Shown: in pieces, positions 1 through 8,333 of the stretch | Position numbering within the stretch: position 1 is the stretch's first letter | Layout of the letters: the number at the start of each line of letters is the position of its first letter | DNA from: Pseudomonadota bacterium | GTDB lineage: Bacteria; Pseudomonadota; Alphaproteobacteria; Sphingomonadales; Sphingomonadaceae | Assembly: GCA_018242165.1 (NCBI GenBank) | Contig: JAFECL010000047.1 | Span: forward strand, 10,122-47,224 | DNA: 37,103 nucleotides | Direction: 5' to 3' | Notes under the pieces: generated by a model | Seen by the model: only the letters and a program-made list of their open reading frames with translations | The model's database searches: none | What the model was told of the DNA's origin: nothing | Translations under genes and position numbers: made by a program

Positions 1-929
1 CGGATCGTCACCTCGCCATCGCGCACCCGTACCAGGATCTCGGGGCTGGAGCCGACCACGGCAAAGCCCGGCAGATCGAGGAAATAGAGGAAGGGCGAGG
101 GGTTCACCCGGCGCAGCGCGCGGTACAGCGCCAGCGGCGGCAGGGCGAAGGGGGCGGTGAAGCGCTGGGCCAGCACCACCTGGAAGATGTCGCCGGCGGT
201 GATGTAGTCCTTGGCCTTCAGCACCATCGCCCGATAGGCCTCGGGAGCCAGCACCGGGCTGGGCTCCGGCACGGGCAGATCGGTGCGGGTAACCTCGGCC
301 GGCACCGGTTCGGCCAGCCGCCGCAGGGCGGCGTCGATCCGCTCGGCGGCGGCCTCGATCGCCTGATCGGGGCTGGCCGGGCCGCCCGGCCACAGCGGGG
401 CAATCGCGAACAGCTCGTCGCTCAGCCGGTCGAACACCAGCACCAGCGTGGGGCGGACGAACAGCATGTCGGGCAGTTCGAGCGCGCTTTGCGGGGCGCG
501 CGGCAGCCGTTCGACCAGCCCGATGGTTTCATAGCCGAAATAGCCGACCAGGCAGGCCAGCACCGGCGGCAGCGCGGCGGGCACGTCGATCCGGCAGGCC
601 TGGACCAGCGCGCGCAGTTCGCCCAGCGCATCGCCGGGCAGGGCGGTGAACTCGGCGCGGTCGTGCCGCCACTGGCGGTTGACCTCGGCCCGGGGCCCCT
701 CGGCGCGGAACACCAGGTCAGGGTCCAGCCCCAGCAGGCTGTAGCGCCCGCGCACCTCGCCACCCTGCACCGATTCGAGCAGGAAATCGCCGCGCCCGGG
801 CACGATCAGGCGGGCAGCGGCGCCCACCGGGGTCTCGCAATCGGCGATCAGCCGGCGCCAGACCAGCGCCGGCCGGCCAGCGGCCAGCGCGGCGCGGGCC
901 GCCGGCGCATTGTCCGGGGCGCCGCCCAC
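1..929 (-). CDS. trpE: Anthranilate synthase component I (3'-truncated by window edge)
   Basis: TrpE joins chorismate and ammonia (from the TrpG glutaminase) to make anthranilate, the first step of tryptophan synthesis. About 309 N-terminal residues are in the window and the gene runs off the left edge. The translation shows the usual N-terminal region (GDFLLESVQGGEVRGRYSLL, then GLDPDL), a central GYFGYE motif, and the start of the chorismate-binding domain (KDYITAGDIFQVVLAQRF, then NPSPFLYFLDLPGF and GSSPEILV). The start is a GTG at 929-927, one base after the stop of the PpiD-like gene on the same strand, so translation is probably coupled. No good Shine-Dalgarno is visible, so the exact start is less sure than the identity. 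The C-terminal half, with most catalytic residues, is outside the window. 4-amino-4-deoxychorismate synthase PabB is a relative, but the N-terminal region fits TrpE better. Confidence 0.93.
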   Translation of the reverse strand, partial: MGGAPDNAPAARAALAAGRPALVWRRLIADCETPVGAAARLIVPGRGDFLLESVQGGEVRGRYSLLGLDPDLVFRAEGPRAEVNRQWRHDRAEFTALPGDALGELRALVQACRIDVPAALPPVLACLVGYFGYETIGLVERLPRAPQSALELPDMLFVRPTLVLVFDRLSDELFAIAPLWPGGPASPDQAIEAAAERIDAALRRLAEPVPAEVTRTDLPVPEPSPVLAPEAYRAMVLKAKDYITAGDIFQVVLAQRFTAPFALPPLALYRALRRVNPSPFLYFLDLPGFAVVGSSPEILVRVRDGEVTI

Positions 930-930
930 C

Positions 931-2874
931 TTACTGCGCGCCGGTGCCGGACAGCTGGGCGATCACCGCCTTGATCCCGGCCTGGTTGCGCTTCACGCCC
1001 ACTTCGGTGCGGATCGCGCGGCGCAGCTGCTCGACATATTCGCGGCCGACCAGCTTGCCCATTTCGGGGGTAATCGCGGCCAGCAGCGGATCGCCGGCGG
1101 GAACGTTGCCCGGCACCACCTTGTCCAGCCGCACCACCAGCCAGCCCGAATTGCGCGGCGCCGGCATGATCTTGACCGTGCCCGGGGCCATGGCGAACAG
1201 CAGGCCGACGGCGGGGGGCACGCGCTCGCCCATCATCGCCATCTGCTCGCGGCTCATCGTCACCGGGCTCAGCGCCGGCAGGGGCACGTTCAGCGCACGG
1301 GTGGCGGTGCCCAGATCGGTGCCCTTCTTGGCGGCGGCCAGCACCTGCAGTGCGGCCACCCTGGCCTTGGCCATGCCCTGTTCCAGCCGGATCGCGGCGG
1401 CGACATCGTTCTGCACCTCGGCCAGCGGGGCCGGGGCGGCGGGGGTGATCTGGCTGACGTCGAAGATCAGCAGGGTCTTGCCCGCCTCGATCTCGCTGAT
1501 CTGCGGCTTGCTCTCGCTTTCCATGGCAAAGGCAGCCTGCAGCGCGCGGGCCAGTTCCTTCGGCGCGCTTTCGCCGGGTTTGCCATAGACCTTGCCATCG
1601 GCGGTGAGCGGCGCGGTCTGCTGGAGGGTGACGCCGATTTCCTTCGCCGCATCCGACAGCGCGCCGCCCTTGCCGAATTCCTCGTCGATCCGGGTGGCAT
1701 AGTCGGTCAGCGCCTTGCGGCGGTTCTCGGCGGTCAGCGCGGTGACGATCTCGCCCCGCGCCTGATCGAGGCTGCGCCCGGCCTTGTGGTCGATCGCGGT
1801 CACTTCCACCAGCGTCCAGCCCAGCGCGCCCTTGACCGGCCCGACGCGGGCGCCCCGCGCGGCGGCGAAGACGGCGTCGGCCAGCTGGCTCGAGGCCTGC
1901 TGGCCATAGGCCTCGCGGGTCAGCGGGCCCAGCGTTGCGGTCGACAGGCCCTTGGCCCGGGCGGCGGCATCGAGCGAGCCACCGCGCGCGACTTCGGCGG
2001 CGATGGCCCGCGCGGCGGCCTCGGTCGGCAGGATCAGCTGGACCAGCTTGCGGCTCTCGCTCGCGGCATACTTGGCCTTGTCGGCCTGATAGCGCGCGGC
2101 AATCGCGGCCTCGGTGGGGGCGGGAACGTTCTTGACCACATCGGCCGAGAAGGTCGCCCAGCGGATCACCCGGCGCTCGGGGCGCATGAATTCGGCCTTG
2201 TGGGCGCCGTACCAGGCTAGGATCTCGCCATTGCCGGGCAGCGTCTTGGCGGCAAAGACCGCCGAGGGCAGCGCGGCGAACACCCCGCTGCGCTGTTCCT
2301 TCAGCATCGCGGCGTAACGCATGGTCAGGTCGTTCGGCGCCGTGGCGGCAAAGGCCGCCGGGGTCAGCACCTGGCGCGAGATCAGCCCCTGGCCGATATC
2401 CTGGCGCACTTCGGCGTCGGTCATCTGGCGCTGGGCCAGCAGCTGGCGGTAGGCGCTTTCGCTGAACTTGCCGTCCAGCCCCTGCAGCGCCGGCGCCTTG
2501 GCCAGTTCGCTGTCGATCAGCCGCTTGCCGGCAACGATCCCGTGGTTGTCGCCGAAGACCCCGGTGGCGCTGCCGTCAAGCAGCTGTTCGAGCACCTGAT
2601 CGAGCCCGCCCTGGGCCAGGAAGCTCTTCATCGTCATCTGCGGATTGTCGCGCCGCGCGGCTTCGACCGAGAAAGTGGCCGCCTTGATCAGTTCCGAGGT
2701 GCTGATCTTGGTCCGCCCGATGCTGGCCACCCGGTCACCCCCGGCCACACCACCAAAGCTGCCGCTGCTGGCGATGTCCGCCCCGGCAAAGGCCAGCCCG
2801 ATCAGGCCCACGAAACCCAGCGTGACCGCGACGCCGGTGCCGGTCTTGAAGAAATTGCGGAAGAACTGGAGCAT
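931..2874 (-). CDS. ppiD: PpiD/SurA-type periplasmic peptidyl-prolyl isomerase, membrane-anchored foldase
   Basis: A 647-residue parvulin-type foldase that probably helps proteins leaving the Sec translocon fold in the periplasm. Residues 1-12 are a short cytoplasmic segment (MLQFFRNFFKTG) and about 13-33 form one membrane anchor. A SurA_N_3-like chaperone region follows, then a parvulin-like domain at roughly residues 225-345 (KLVQLILPTEAAARAIA, then GGSLDAAARAKG and LGWTLVEV), then a second helical region. This matches the one-anchor PpiD layout. The ATG at 2874 is chosen because GAGGG lies just upstream and the anchor begins right after it; a longer in-frame start at 2937 would add an unlikely 21-residue extension. 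The stop is one base from the trpE GTG, so the two form an operon, an arrangement I associate with sphingomonads. The gene is divergent from tpiA. Confidence 0.9.
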   Translation of the reverse strand: MLQFFRNFFKTGTGVAVTLGFVGLIGLAFAGADIASSGSFGGVAGGDRVASIGRTKISTSELIKAATFSVEAARRDNPQMTMKSFLAQGGLDQVLEQLLDGSATGVFGDNHGIVAGKRLIDSELAKAPALQGLDGKFSESAYRQLLAQRQMTDAEVRQDIGQGLISRQVLTPAAFAATAPNDLTMRYAAMLKEQRSGVFAALPSAVFAAKTLPGNGEILAWYGAHKAEFMRPERRVIRWATFSADVVKNVPAPTEAAIAARYQADKAKYAASESRKLVQLILPTEAAARAIAAEVARGGSLDAAARAKGLSTATLGPLTREAYGQQASSQLADAVFAAARGARVGPVKGALGWTLVEVTAIDHKAGRSLDQARGEIVTALTAENRRKALTDYATRIDEEFGKGGALSDAAKEIGVTLQQTAPLTADGKVYGKPGESAPKELARALQAAFAMESESKPQISEIEAGKTLLIFDVSQITPAAPAPLAEVQNDVAAAIRLEQGMAKARVAALQVLAAAKKGTDLGTATRALNVPLPALSPVTMSREQMAMMGERVPPAVGLLFAMAPGTVKIMPAPRNSGWLVVRLDKVVPGNVPAGDPLLAAITPEMGKLVGREYVEQLRRAIRTEVGVKRNQAGIKAVIAQLSGTGAQ

Positions 2875-3008
2875 GGACCCTCGAATTGTGCTGAACGCCG
2901 GGAAAAGCCGGCTTTGGCCCGGGGCTTTACGGCGCAAGGCGGCTCAGGGCAAGGCTCTGGCGGGGCCGGGCGGGGTGGTTTTCCCGCAGGCTTTTCCCCG
3001 GCCGGCTT

Positions 3009-3038
3009 TTGACAAGCACGGTGGCGCTGGCCTAGGCG
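3009..3038 (+). promoter_or_regulatory. Putative housekeeping promoter of tpiA
   Basis: A consensus TTGACA (3009-3014) is followed after 18 bases by TAGGCG (3033-3038), about 65 bases before the tpiA ATG. The -35 box is perfect and the -10 is weak, which is common in GC-rich alphaproteobacteria. It sits in the 227-base divergent gap between ppiD and tpiA, which holds no other gene. Confidence 0.45.
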
Positions 3039-3101
3039 CGGGGCAGGGGGCGGAGGCGGAGCGGATTCGCCGTGCCCTGGCACTTGCAGGAACGGATCAC
3101 C

Positions 3102-3860
3102 ATGGCGTTGCGGCCCCTTATCGTTGGCAACTGGAAGATGAACGGCACCCGCGCCACCCTGGCCGAGGCCCGGGCGATCGACCGTGCCGCTGCCCGCCAT
3201 CCGGCGGTCGAGGTAGGGCTGGCCCCCTCGTTCACCCTGGTGATGGCCATGGCCGAGGCGGCGCAGGATATCGCCGTGGGCGGGCAGGATTGCCATGTGA
3301 AGCCCTCAGGCGCCTTTACCGGCGACGTTGCCGCCGCCCAGCTGGCCGATGCCGGGGCCAGCTTCGCGATCGTCGGCCATTCCGAGCGCCGCGCGCTGCA
3401 TGGCGAAAGCGACGCGCTGGTCCAGGCCAAGGCCGAGGCCGCGCTGGGCGAGGGGCTGGCGGTGATCGTCTGCGTGGGCGAGACCGAGGCCGAGCGCGAT
3501 GCCGGCCAGGCCGAAGCGGTGGTTGCCGGCCAGCTGGCGGGATCGCTGCCCACCGCCGAAGGCGCCGCCGCGCGGTTGGCCGTGGCCTACGAGCCGGTCT
3601 GGGCGATCGGCACCGGGCGGGTTCCCTCGGTCGACGATGTCGGGGCGATGCACCGTGCGATCCGCGCCAGGCTGGGCGCCGCCTATGGCGAGGCGGGCGC
3701 CGCGGTGCGGATCCTCTACGGCGGTTCGGTCAATGCCGCGAATGCCGCCGAACTGCTGGCCGCCGACGAGGTTTCGGGGGCGCTGGTCGGTGGCGCCAGC
3801 CTGACCGCCGAGAGCTTTTCGGCGATCATCGCCGCCGCCGCCCAGCAGCAGGACGGCTGA
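3102..3860 (+). CDS. tpiA: Triosephosphate isomerase
   Basis: Interconverts dihydroxyacetone phosphate and glyceraldehyde 3-phosphate in glycolysis and gluconeogenesis; a cytoplasmic TIM barrel. The 252-residue length is normal for the family. Catalytic residues are visible: Asn10 and Lys12 in GNWKMNG, His93 in GHSERR and Glu164 in [11 protein letters not shown], plus the phosphate-binding GGSVNAAN near the C-terminus. The ATG at 3102 is preceded by AGGAA at a good distance, and the protein then begins [15 protein letters not shown] as expected. An in-frame ATG at 3072 would add ten unlikely residues. It is followed by secG in the same direction after about 100 bases. Confidence 0.97.
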   Translation: MALRPLIVGNWKMNGTRATLAEARAIDRAAARHPAVEVGLAPSFTLVMAMAEAAQDIAVGGQDCHVKPSGAFTGDVAAAQLADAGASFAIVGHSERRALHGESDALVQAKAEAALGEGLAVIVCVGETEAERDAGQAEAVVAGQLAGSLPTAEGAAARLAVAYEPVWAIGTGRVPSVDDVGAMHRAIRARLGAAYGEAGAAVRILYGGSVNAANAAELLAADEVSGALVGGASLTAESFSAIIAAAAQQQDG

Positions 3861-3891
3861 GGCGCTGCCGGGCGAATTGCGCGCCCCGGCC

Positions 3892-3920
3892 TTGCACTTG
3901 GCCGCTCGCGCGCCTAGATG
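3892..3920 (+). promoter_or_regulatory. Putative promoter of secG
   Basis: TTGCAC (3892-3897), a 17-base spacer and TAGATG (3915-3920) lie about 40 bases before the secG ATG. The boxes and spacing fit a sigma70-type promoter. It may be used in addition to read-through from tpiA. Confidence 0.4.
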
Positions 3921-3958
3921 CGCTGCCGATTGATCCTTTCCGTGAAAGCATTGCCGGC

Positions 3959-4318
3959 ATGACGTCGCTGTTCATCTTCCTCACCGTGGTCCAGGCGCTG
4001 GTTGGCGCCGGGCTGGTTGCCGTGATCCTGATGCAGAAGTCCGAAGGTGGCGGCCTGGGGATGGGCGGCAGCCCGACCGGGCTGATGTCGGCGCGCGGCG
4101 CGGCCGATTTCATCACCCGCGCCACCGTGGTGCTGGCCGGCCTGTTCGTGGTGCTGTCGATCGTGCTGGCCGCCCTGGCGGTGAAGGCCGGTGCGGCGCA
4201 GAAGGTTGATACCACGCTGGCCCGCCCGGTTCCCGCCGCATTGCCGGCGGCAGCCCCGGCTGCCGCGCCGGCGCCGTCGGCCCCGGCCGATCCGCTGGCC
4301 GGCGCGGCGAAGAAGTAA
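3959..4318 (+). CDS. secG: Preprotein translocase subunit SecG
   Basis: Accessory subunit of the SecYEG inner-membrane channel. The 119 residues show the family pattern: a first membrane helix (about residues 3-23), the conserved cytoplasmic loop (VILMQKSEGGGLGMGG, then SARGAADFITRAT), a second helix (about 55-75), and a low-complexity Ala/Pro tail that is typical of alphaproteobacterial SecG. The ATG at 3959 starts the first helix. No strong Shine-Dalgarno is seen. It lies between tpiA and pyrG. Confidence 0.95.
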   Translation: MTSLFIFLTVVQALVGAGLVAVILMQKSEGGGLGMGGSPTGLMSARGAADFITRATVVLAGLFVVLSIVLAALAVKAGAAQKVDTTLARPVPAALPAAAPAAAPAPSAPADPLAGAAKK

Positions 4319-4418
4319 GCCACACCTTCGATTTCCGTATCGCCGCTGTGGATTGCCGGCCTGCCCGGCAGATGGTGGCTTGCGTTTTATCCAGACCTGC
4401 CGTTAAGGCCCGACTCCC

Positions 4419-6053
4419 ATGGCGCGGTTCATTTTCATCACCGGCGGCGTGGTCTCCTCGCTTGGCAAAGGTCTCATGGCGGCAAGCCTCGCGGCGCTGT
4501 TGCAGGCGCGCGGCTACAAGGTCCGCATTCGCAAGTTCGACCCCTATCTGAACGTCGATCCGGGGACGATGAGCCCCTATCAGCACGGCGAGGTCTTCGT
4601 GACCGACGACGGCGCCGAGACCGACCTCGACCTGGGGCACTACGAACGCTTTACCGGCGTTTCGGCGCGGCAGTCGGACAATATCACCTCGGGCCGGATC
4701 TATCGCGACATCATCACCAAGGAACGCCGTGGCGATTACCTCGGGGCGACCGTGCAGGTGATCCCGCACGTGACGGACGAGATCAAGTCGTTTGCCAAGA
4801 GCGAACTGGAAGATCTTGATTTCGTTCTGTGCGAAGTGGGCGGCACGGTGGGCGACATCGAGGGGCTGCCGTTCATCGAGGCGATCCGTCAGCTGCGCAA
4901 CGAGCTGGGCCGCGACCAGACGGTCTTCGTCCATGTGACGCTGGTGCCGTTCATTGCGGCGGCCGGCGAGCTGAAGACCAAGCCGACCCAGCACAGCGTC
5001 AAGGAGCTGACCGCGCTGGGGGTGCAGCCCGACGTGCTGGTCTGCCGTTGCGAGCATCCGCTGCCCGATAACGAGCGGGCCAAGATCGCCGCCTTCTGCA
5101 ACGTGCGTAAGGAAGCGGTGATTCCCGCGCTCGATGCCCGCAGCATCTACGAGGTGCCGCTGAAGTATCATGCCGAGGGGCTGGATTTCGAAGTGCTGCG
5201 CGCCTTCGGGATCACCCCGGGGCTGGCCCCCGACCTGCGCCGCTGGACCGAGATCGTCGACCGGCTGCAGAACCCCGAGGGCGAGGTGAACATCGCGGTG
5301 GTGGGCAAATATGTCGGCCTGCCCGATGCCTACAAGAGCCTGAACGAGGCGCTGGTCCACGGCGGGATCGCCAACCGGGTCAAGGTCAACATCGAGTGGA
5401 TCGATGCCGAGATCTTCGAGAAGGACGATGCCGAAATCGCCGCGCGGCTGGAGCCGATGCACGCGATTCTGGTGCCGGGCGCCTTTGGCGAGCGCGGCGC
5501 CGAGGGCAAGATCGCGGCGATCCGCTTTGCCCGCGAGCGCAAGGTGCCGTTCTTCGGGATCTGTTTCGGCATGCAGATGGCCTGCGTCGAGGCGGCGCGC
5601 AACCAGCTGGGCGTGGCCAGCGCCAGCTCGACCGAATTCGGCCCGTGCGAACGCCCGGTGGTCGGCCTGATCACCGAATGGATGAGCGCCGAGGGGGTGC
5701 AGAAGCGCGAGGCCGGGGGCGACCTGGGCGGGACGATGCGACTCGGGGCCTATCCGGCGAAGCTGACCGGCAACAGCCATGTCGCCAGCATTTACGGTTC
5801 GGGCGAGATCTCGGAACGCCACCGCCACCGCTATGAAGTCAATTCGGACTGGCGCGCCGGGCTGGAGGAACAGGGCCTGGTCTTTTCCGGCCTTTCGCCC
5901 GATGGCCTGCTGCCCGAGATCGTCGAACGGCCCGATCATCCGTGGTTCGTCGCGGTGCAGTTCCATCCCGAACTGAAGAGCCGGCCGTTCGATCCGCATC
6001 CGCTGTTCGCGGGCTTCATCGGGGCCGCGCTTGCCCAGGCCCGCCTGGTTTAA
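4419..6053 (+). CDS. pyrG: CTP synthase
   Basis: Makes CTP from UTP, ATP and glutamine-derived ammonia. The 544-residue length is typical. The N-terminal amidoligase domain starts [18 protein letters not shown] (P-loop) and contains [20 protein letters not shown] and GHYERFTG. The C-terminal class I glutaminase domain has the nucleophile Cys382 in GICFGMQ and the His516/Glu518 pair in QFHPE. All key residues appear intact. The gene is followed by a long gap and then a convergent heat-shock gene. Confidence 0.98.
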   Translation: MARFIFITGGVVSSLGKGLMAASLAALLQARGYKVRIRKFDPYLNVDPGTMSPYQHGEVFVTDDGAETDLDLGHYERFTGVSARQSDNITSGRIYRDIITKERRGDYLGATVQVIPHVTDEIKSFAKSELEDLDFVLCEVGGTVGDIEGLPFIEAIRQLRNELGRDQTVFVHVTLVPFIAAAGELKTKPTQHSVKELTALGVQPDVLVCRCEHPLPDNERAKIAAFCNVRKEAVIPALDARSIYEVPLKYHAEGLDFEVLRAFGITPGLAPDLRRWTEIVDRLQNPEGEVNIAVVGKYVGLPDAYKSLNEALVHGGIANRVKVNIEWIDAEIFEKDDAEIAARLEPMHAILVPGAFGERGAEGKIAAIRFARERKVPFFGICFGMQMACVEAARNQLGVASASSTEFGPCERPVVGLITEWMSAEGVQKREAGGDLGGTMRLGAYPAKLTGNSHVASIYGSGEISERHRHRYEVNSDWRAGLEEQGLVFSGLSPDGLLPEIVERPDHPWFVAVQFHPELKSRPFDPHPLFAGFIGAALAQARLV

Positions 6054-6550
6054 TCCGGGCCTTTTCCGAGGTTTACTGGCAGCGGTGTAAATTCCTCCGG
6101 AGATCGCAGGTAAAAGCACTTGCATCGCCAGAGCCGGCCCCTTAGCCCGGCGCCCGGGGGTCTGCCAATCCTTCCGGCCTGGGTCGCACCGGTGTTCGGA
6201 GAGCGTCGCGTGCAACGCCTTGTCGAGTTTGAATTTCACCTTCCAGCCACGGGCCCGCAGGGGGCCAGCCTTCGCGCATCCGGGTTTTTGCCTGCGGTGC
6301 CGCGTAATGGTTTCGTGGTTATCGGGCCACTAACCGCACCTGTTGGTGTTGTGGCGAGCCAAGGGCCGGCATGAAGGCCCATCCGACATTCGCTTGATCT
6401 GATCGAGCTTGCCCGGGAACGGTCGTCTTCTGCGACCCGGACGGCCGGAAACGGGCGAGGCGGCGCGCCAGCGTCGCGGGGGTGGGTCTTCCCGGACCCA
6501 CCCCCGAATAGTAACGGGGGCTGATATGCCCCGCCTTGCGTGCACAGCAA
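6054..6550. other. Gene-free, hairpin-rich intergenic stretch; possible structured RNA
   Basis: About 580 bases separate pyrG from the convergent Hsp20 gene and I find no convincing protein gene in them. Several potential stems are visible. One is nested at 6296-6340: GGTGC/GCACC outside, GGTT/AACC next, GTGG/CCAC inside. Others are GGTCG-loop-CGACC at 6421-6437 and an 11-bp perfect stem at 6478-6505. Short ORFs here look like chance reading of GC-rich DNA. I looked for tmRNA, RNase P and SRP RNA hallmarks on both strands and did not find them. The stretch may encode an unassigned non-coding RNA or be a structured 3' region; the strand is not decided. Confidence 0.35.
6478..6505. other. Perfect 11-bp hairpin, possible RNA 3' end or terminator
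   Basis: GGGGGTGGGTC (6478-6488) and GACCCACCCCC (6495-6505) are perfect complements around the six-base loop TTCCCG. No T-run follows on either strand, so it is not a classical intrinsic terminator. It may close an RNA gene or act as a Rho-independent-like stop for pyrG. Confidence 0.45.
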
Positions 6551-6580
6551 AACGGGCCGCCCGGGGTGGGGCGGCCCGTT
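6547..6580 (-). terminator. Intrinsic terminator of the Hsp20 gene
   Basis: A perfect 12-bp stem, AACGGGCCGCCC (6551-6562) with GGGCGGCCCGTT (6569-6580), has a six-base loop. Read leftward, the stem ends in GTT and continues as TTGCTG, giving four T in a row. It lies about 50 bases beyond the Hsp20 stop codon. Confidence 0.75.
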
Positions 6581-6632
6581 GCGGCGGGCGGTCATGGGGT
6601 GGGGGGGGAGGAAGCCGTCCGCCGGGTTTCGT

Positions 6633-7097
6633 TCAGGCGGCCTGGGTATCGCCGCCCTCGACCACAGTCAGGCTGGGCTGGCCGTTGATCGCGATCTTCT
6701 TCGGCTTCATCGCCTCGGGCACTTCGCGGACCAGATCGATCACCAGCAGCCCGTCTTCCAGCTGGGCGCTCTCGACCCGGACGTAGTCGGCCAGTTCGAA
6801 GCGGCGCTCGAACCCGCGCTGGGCGATGCCGACGTGGAGGAAATCACCCTCGGCGCTGGCCGGATCGGGCTTGCGGCCCTGAACCACCAGCAGGTTCTGC
6901 TGCGCGGTGATGTCGATATCGGCGGGCTTGAACCCGGCCACCGCCAGGGTGATGCGGTAGGCATCCTGCCCGCGCCGTTCGATGTTGAAGGGGGGATAGT
7001 TGTCGCCCGACTGGCGCGCCTGGTTTTCGAGCAGGTCGAACAGGCGGTCAAAGCCGACCATCGAGCGGCGATAGGGGGTGAAGTCAAAACGGTTCAT
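6633..7097 (-). CDS. Small heat-shock protein, Hsp20/IbpA family
   Basis: An ATP-independent holdase that binds unfolding proteins under heat stress and hands them to DnaK/ClpB. The 154 residues have the IbpA-type N-terminus (MNRFDFTPYRRSMVGFDRLF), then an alpha-crystallin domain from about residue 30 (PPFNIERRGQDAYRITLAVA, then GFKPADIDI) to about 135 (REVPEAMKPKKIAI), and a short C-terminal tail. The ATG at 7097 has AGGA eight bases upstream. That Shine-Dalgarno is the paired strand of a ROSE-like thermometer, and an RpoH-like promoter lies further upstream, so both transcription and translation are probably heat-induced. An intrinsic terminator follows. The gene is convergent with pyrG and divergent from the glutaredoxin gene. 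Confidence 0.95.
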   Translation of the reverse strand: MNRFDFTPYRRSMVGFDRLFDLLENQARQSGDNYPPFNIERRGQDAYRITLAVAGFKPADIDITAQQNLLVVQGRKPDPASAEGDFLHVGIAQRGFERRFELADYVRVESAQLEDGLLVIDLVREVPEAMKPKKIAINGQPSLTVVEGGDTQAA

Positions 7098-7194
7098 GGC
7101 AAAAATCCTCTTGTCTGAGCAATTTTCGGATCCCTGCCGGGCCCGTAAGCGGCACCCGGCCGGGTGTGCCATGCCCTTGCCGGCCATGACACGT
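7098..7194 (-). promoter_or_regulatory. ROSE-type RNA thermometer in the Hsp20 5' UTR
   Basis: Read leftward, the leader contains TTGCTC (7122-7117), a six-base loop AGACAA, and GAGGA (7110-7106), the Shine-Dalgarno of the Hsp20 ATG at 7097. Pairing TGCTC with GAGGA gives C-G, U-A, C-G, G-G and U-A. That is the hallmark ROSE anti-Shine-Dalgarno helix (UYGCU against AGGA with an internal G-G pair). A further stem based on the palindrome ACCCGGCCGGGT stands upstream at about 7153-7172. ROSE elements are known before alphaproteobacterial small heat-shock genes. The 5' boundary is inferred from the predicted promoter. Confidence 0.8.
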
Positions 7195-7200
7195 CCATGG

Positions 7201-7228
7201 AGATATGTTACGCCGGCCGCGTTTCAAG
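7201..7228 (-). promoter_or_regulatory. RpoH (sigma-32)-like promoter of the Hsp20 gene
   Basis: Read leftward, CTTGAA (7228-7223) is followed by CATATCT (7207-7201). From CTTG to CATATCT is exactly 17 bases, matching the alphaproteobacterial RpoH pattern CTTG-N17-CYTATNT except for one base. A start point near 7194 would give a leader of about 95 bases, the right size for a ROSE element. Confidence 0.6.
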
Positions 7229-7247
7229 ACCCCCGAAAGGAGATACC

Positions 7248-7502
7248 GTGGCTGACGCGCAGGTCGAGATCTACACCCAGTGGGGCTGCCCCTATTGCAC
7301 CCGGGCCAAGGCGCTGCTGGATGGCAAGGGGGTTGCCTATGTCGAACACGACGTCACCATGGGCCGCGCCGCGCTGCTGGCCCGCCTGCCCGATGCGCGC
7401 ACGGTGCCGCAGATCTTCATCGCTGGCGTGCCGATCGGCGGCTGCGACGATCTTCACGACCTCGAGTCCGACGGGCGGCTCGATTCGCTGCTGGGGCGCT
7501 GA
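7248..7502 (+). CDS. grxC: Glutaredoxin 3 (GrxC type)
   Basis: A dithiol glutaredoxin that reduces disulfides and glutathionylated proteins using glutathione. The 84-residue length fits GrxC. The active site is Cys14-Pro-Tyr-Cys17 in QWGCPYCTR; the cis-proline motif TVPQIF and the glutathione-binding GGCDDL follow. The start is a GTG at 7248 with AAAGGAG seven to eight bases upstream; a longer in-frame start at 7164 would add an implausible leader crossing the heat-shock promoter. The stop codon touches the ATG of the next gene, so it is the first gene of a tight three-gene operon. Confidence 0.95.
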   Translation: MADAQVEIYTQWGCPYCTRAKALLDGKGVAYVEHDVTMGRAALLARLPDARTVPQIFIAGVPIGGCDDLHDLESDGRLDSLLGR

Positions 7503-8333
7503 ATGACCCGCGCCGCATTGTTGCAGATGTGCTCGGGGATCGAACCCGGGGCCAACGGCCAGTCCATCGCCGCCGCAATCGAACGCGCAGCGGGCGAGGG
7601 GGCGGCAATGCTGCTGACCCCGGAAATGTCGGGCCTGATCGACCGGGACCGGGCCCGCGCTGCGCCGCACATCGTGCCCGAGGGCGAAAGCCCGGTGCTG
7701 GCCATGGTGCGCGAGGCGGCGGCGAAGCACGGCATCTGGGTGGCGCTGGGCAGCCTGGCGGTGCGGCGCGAGGGCGGTGACGGGCGCGCCGCCAACCGCG
7801 CGCTGGTGATCGATGCCGCCGGGGCGGTGGTGGCCCGCTATGACAAGATCCACATGTTCGACGTCGATCTGGCCAGCGGCGAAAGCTGGCGCGAATCGAA
7901 TGCCTATGCCCCGGGCGACGCGGTGGTGACGGTCGAGACCCCGCTGGGCCGGCTGGGGCTGACGATCTGCTATGACATCCGCTTTCCCGCACTGTTCGAG
8001 GCGCTGGGCCGCGCAAGGTGCGACGTGATCACGATCCCCGCCGCCTTCACCCGGCCCACCGGCGCGGCGCACTGGCACCTGCTGCAACGCGCCCGGGCGA
8101 TCGAGGCCAGCGCCTATGTGCTGAGCGCGGCGCAGGTTGGCCGGCACGAGGACGGGCGCGAAACCTATGGCCACAGCCTGGCGGTGGACCCGTGGGGCGA
8201 GGTGCTGCTCGATCTGGGCGGGGCCACCCCCGGGCTGGGTTTCGTCGAGATCGATCCGGCGCGGATTGCCGAGGTGCGGGCGCAGGTGCCCAGCCTTGCC
8301 AATCGCCGCACCCTTCCTACATCGGCGCCATGA
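7503..8333 (+). CDS. Carbon-nitrogen hydrolase, nitrilase superfamily (Nit1/Nit2-like)
   Basis: A cytoplasmic amidohydrolase of 276 residues. The catalytic triad is present: Glu41 in TPEMS, Lys115 in YDKIHMFDV and Cys156 in ICYDIRFP. Conserved GDAVVTVETPLGRLGLTIC and the C-terminal YGHSLAVDPWGEV fit the Nit1/Nit2 branch. That branch includes deaminated-glutathione amidase and omega-amidase, and a glutathione-linked role would suit the glutaredoxin next door, but the exact substrate is inference. The ATG directly follows the grxC stop, and its stop overlaps the next ATG (ATGA). Confidence 0.93.
   Translation: MTRAALLQMCSGIEPGANGQSIAAAIERAAGEGAAMLLTPEMSGLIDRDRARAAPHIVPEGESPVLAMVREAAAKHGIWVALGSLAVRREGGDGRAANRALVIDAAGAVVARYDKIHMFDVDLASGESWRESNAYAPGDAVVTVETPLGRLGLTICYDIRFPALFEALGRARCDVITIPAAFTRPTGAAHWHLLQRARAIEASAYVLSAAQVGRHEDGRETYGHSLAVDPWGEVLLDLGGATPGLGFVEIDPARIAEVRAQVPSLANRRTLPTSAP

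Noticed and set aside
4113..6239. A 708-codon open frame opposite pyrG
   Set aside because: It lies antisense to a clear CTP synthase gene. Long antisense frames are expected with high GC at third positions, and its translation is low-complexity with no family motif.
6236..6595. Minus-strand open frame of 119 codons in the same gap
   Set aside because: No Shine-Dalgarno, no recognisable domain, Arg/Pro-rich composition and overlap with the Hsp20 terminator hairpin.
6054..6632. tmRNA, RNase P RNA or SRP RNA in the pyrG-hsp20 gap
   Set aside because: I searched by eye for the tmRNA tag codons and TLD, the RNase P GAGGAAAGTCC core and the SRP GGAA-loop helix on both strands. Only a partial, non-matching CCGGAAGGA was present.
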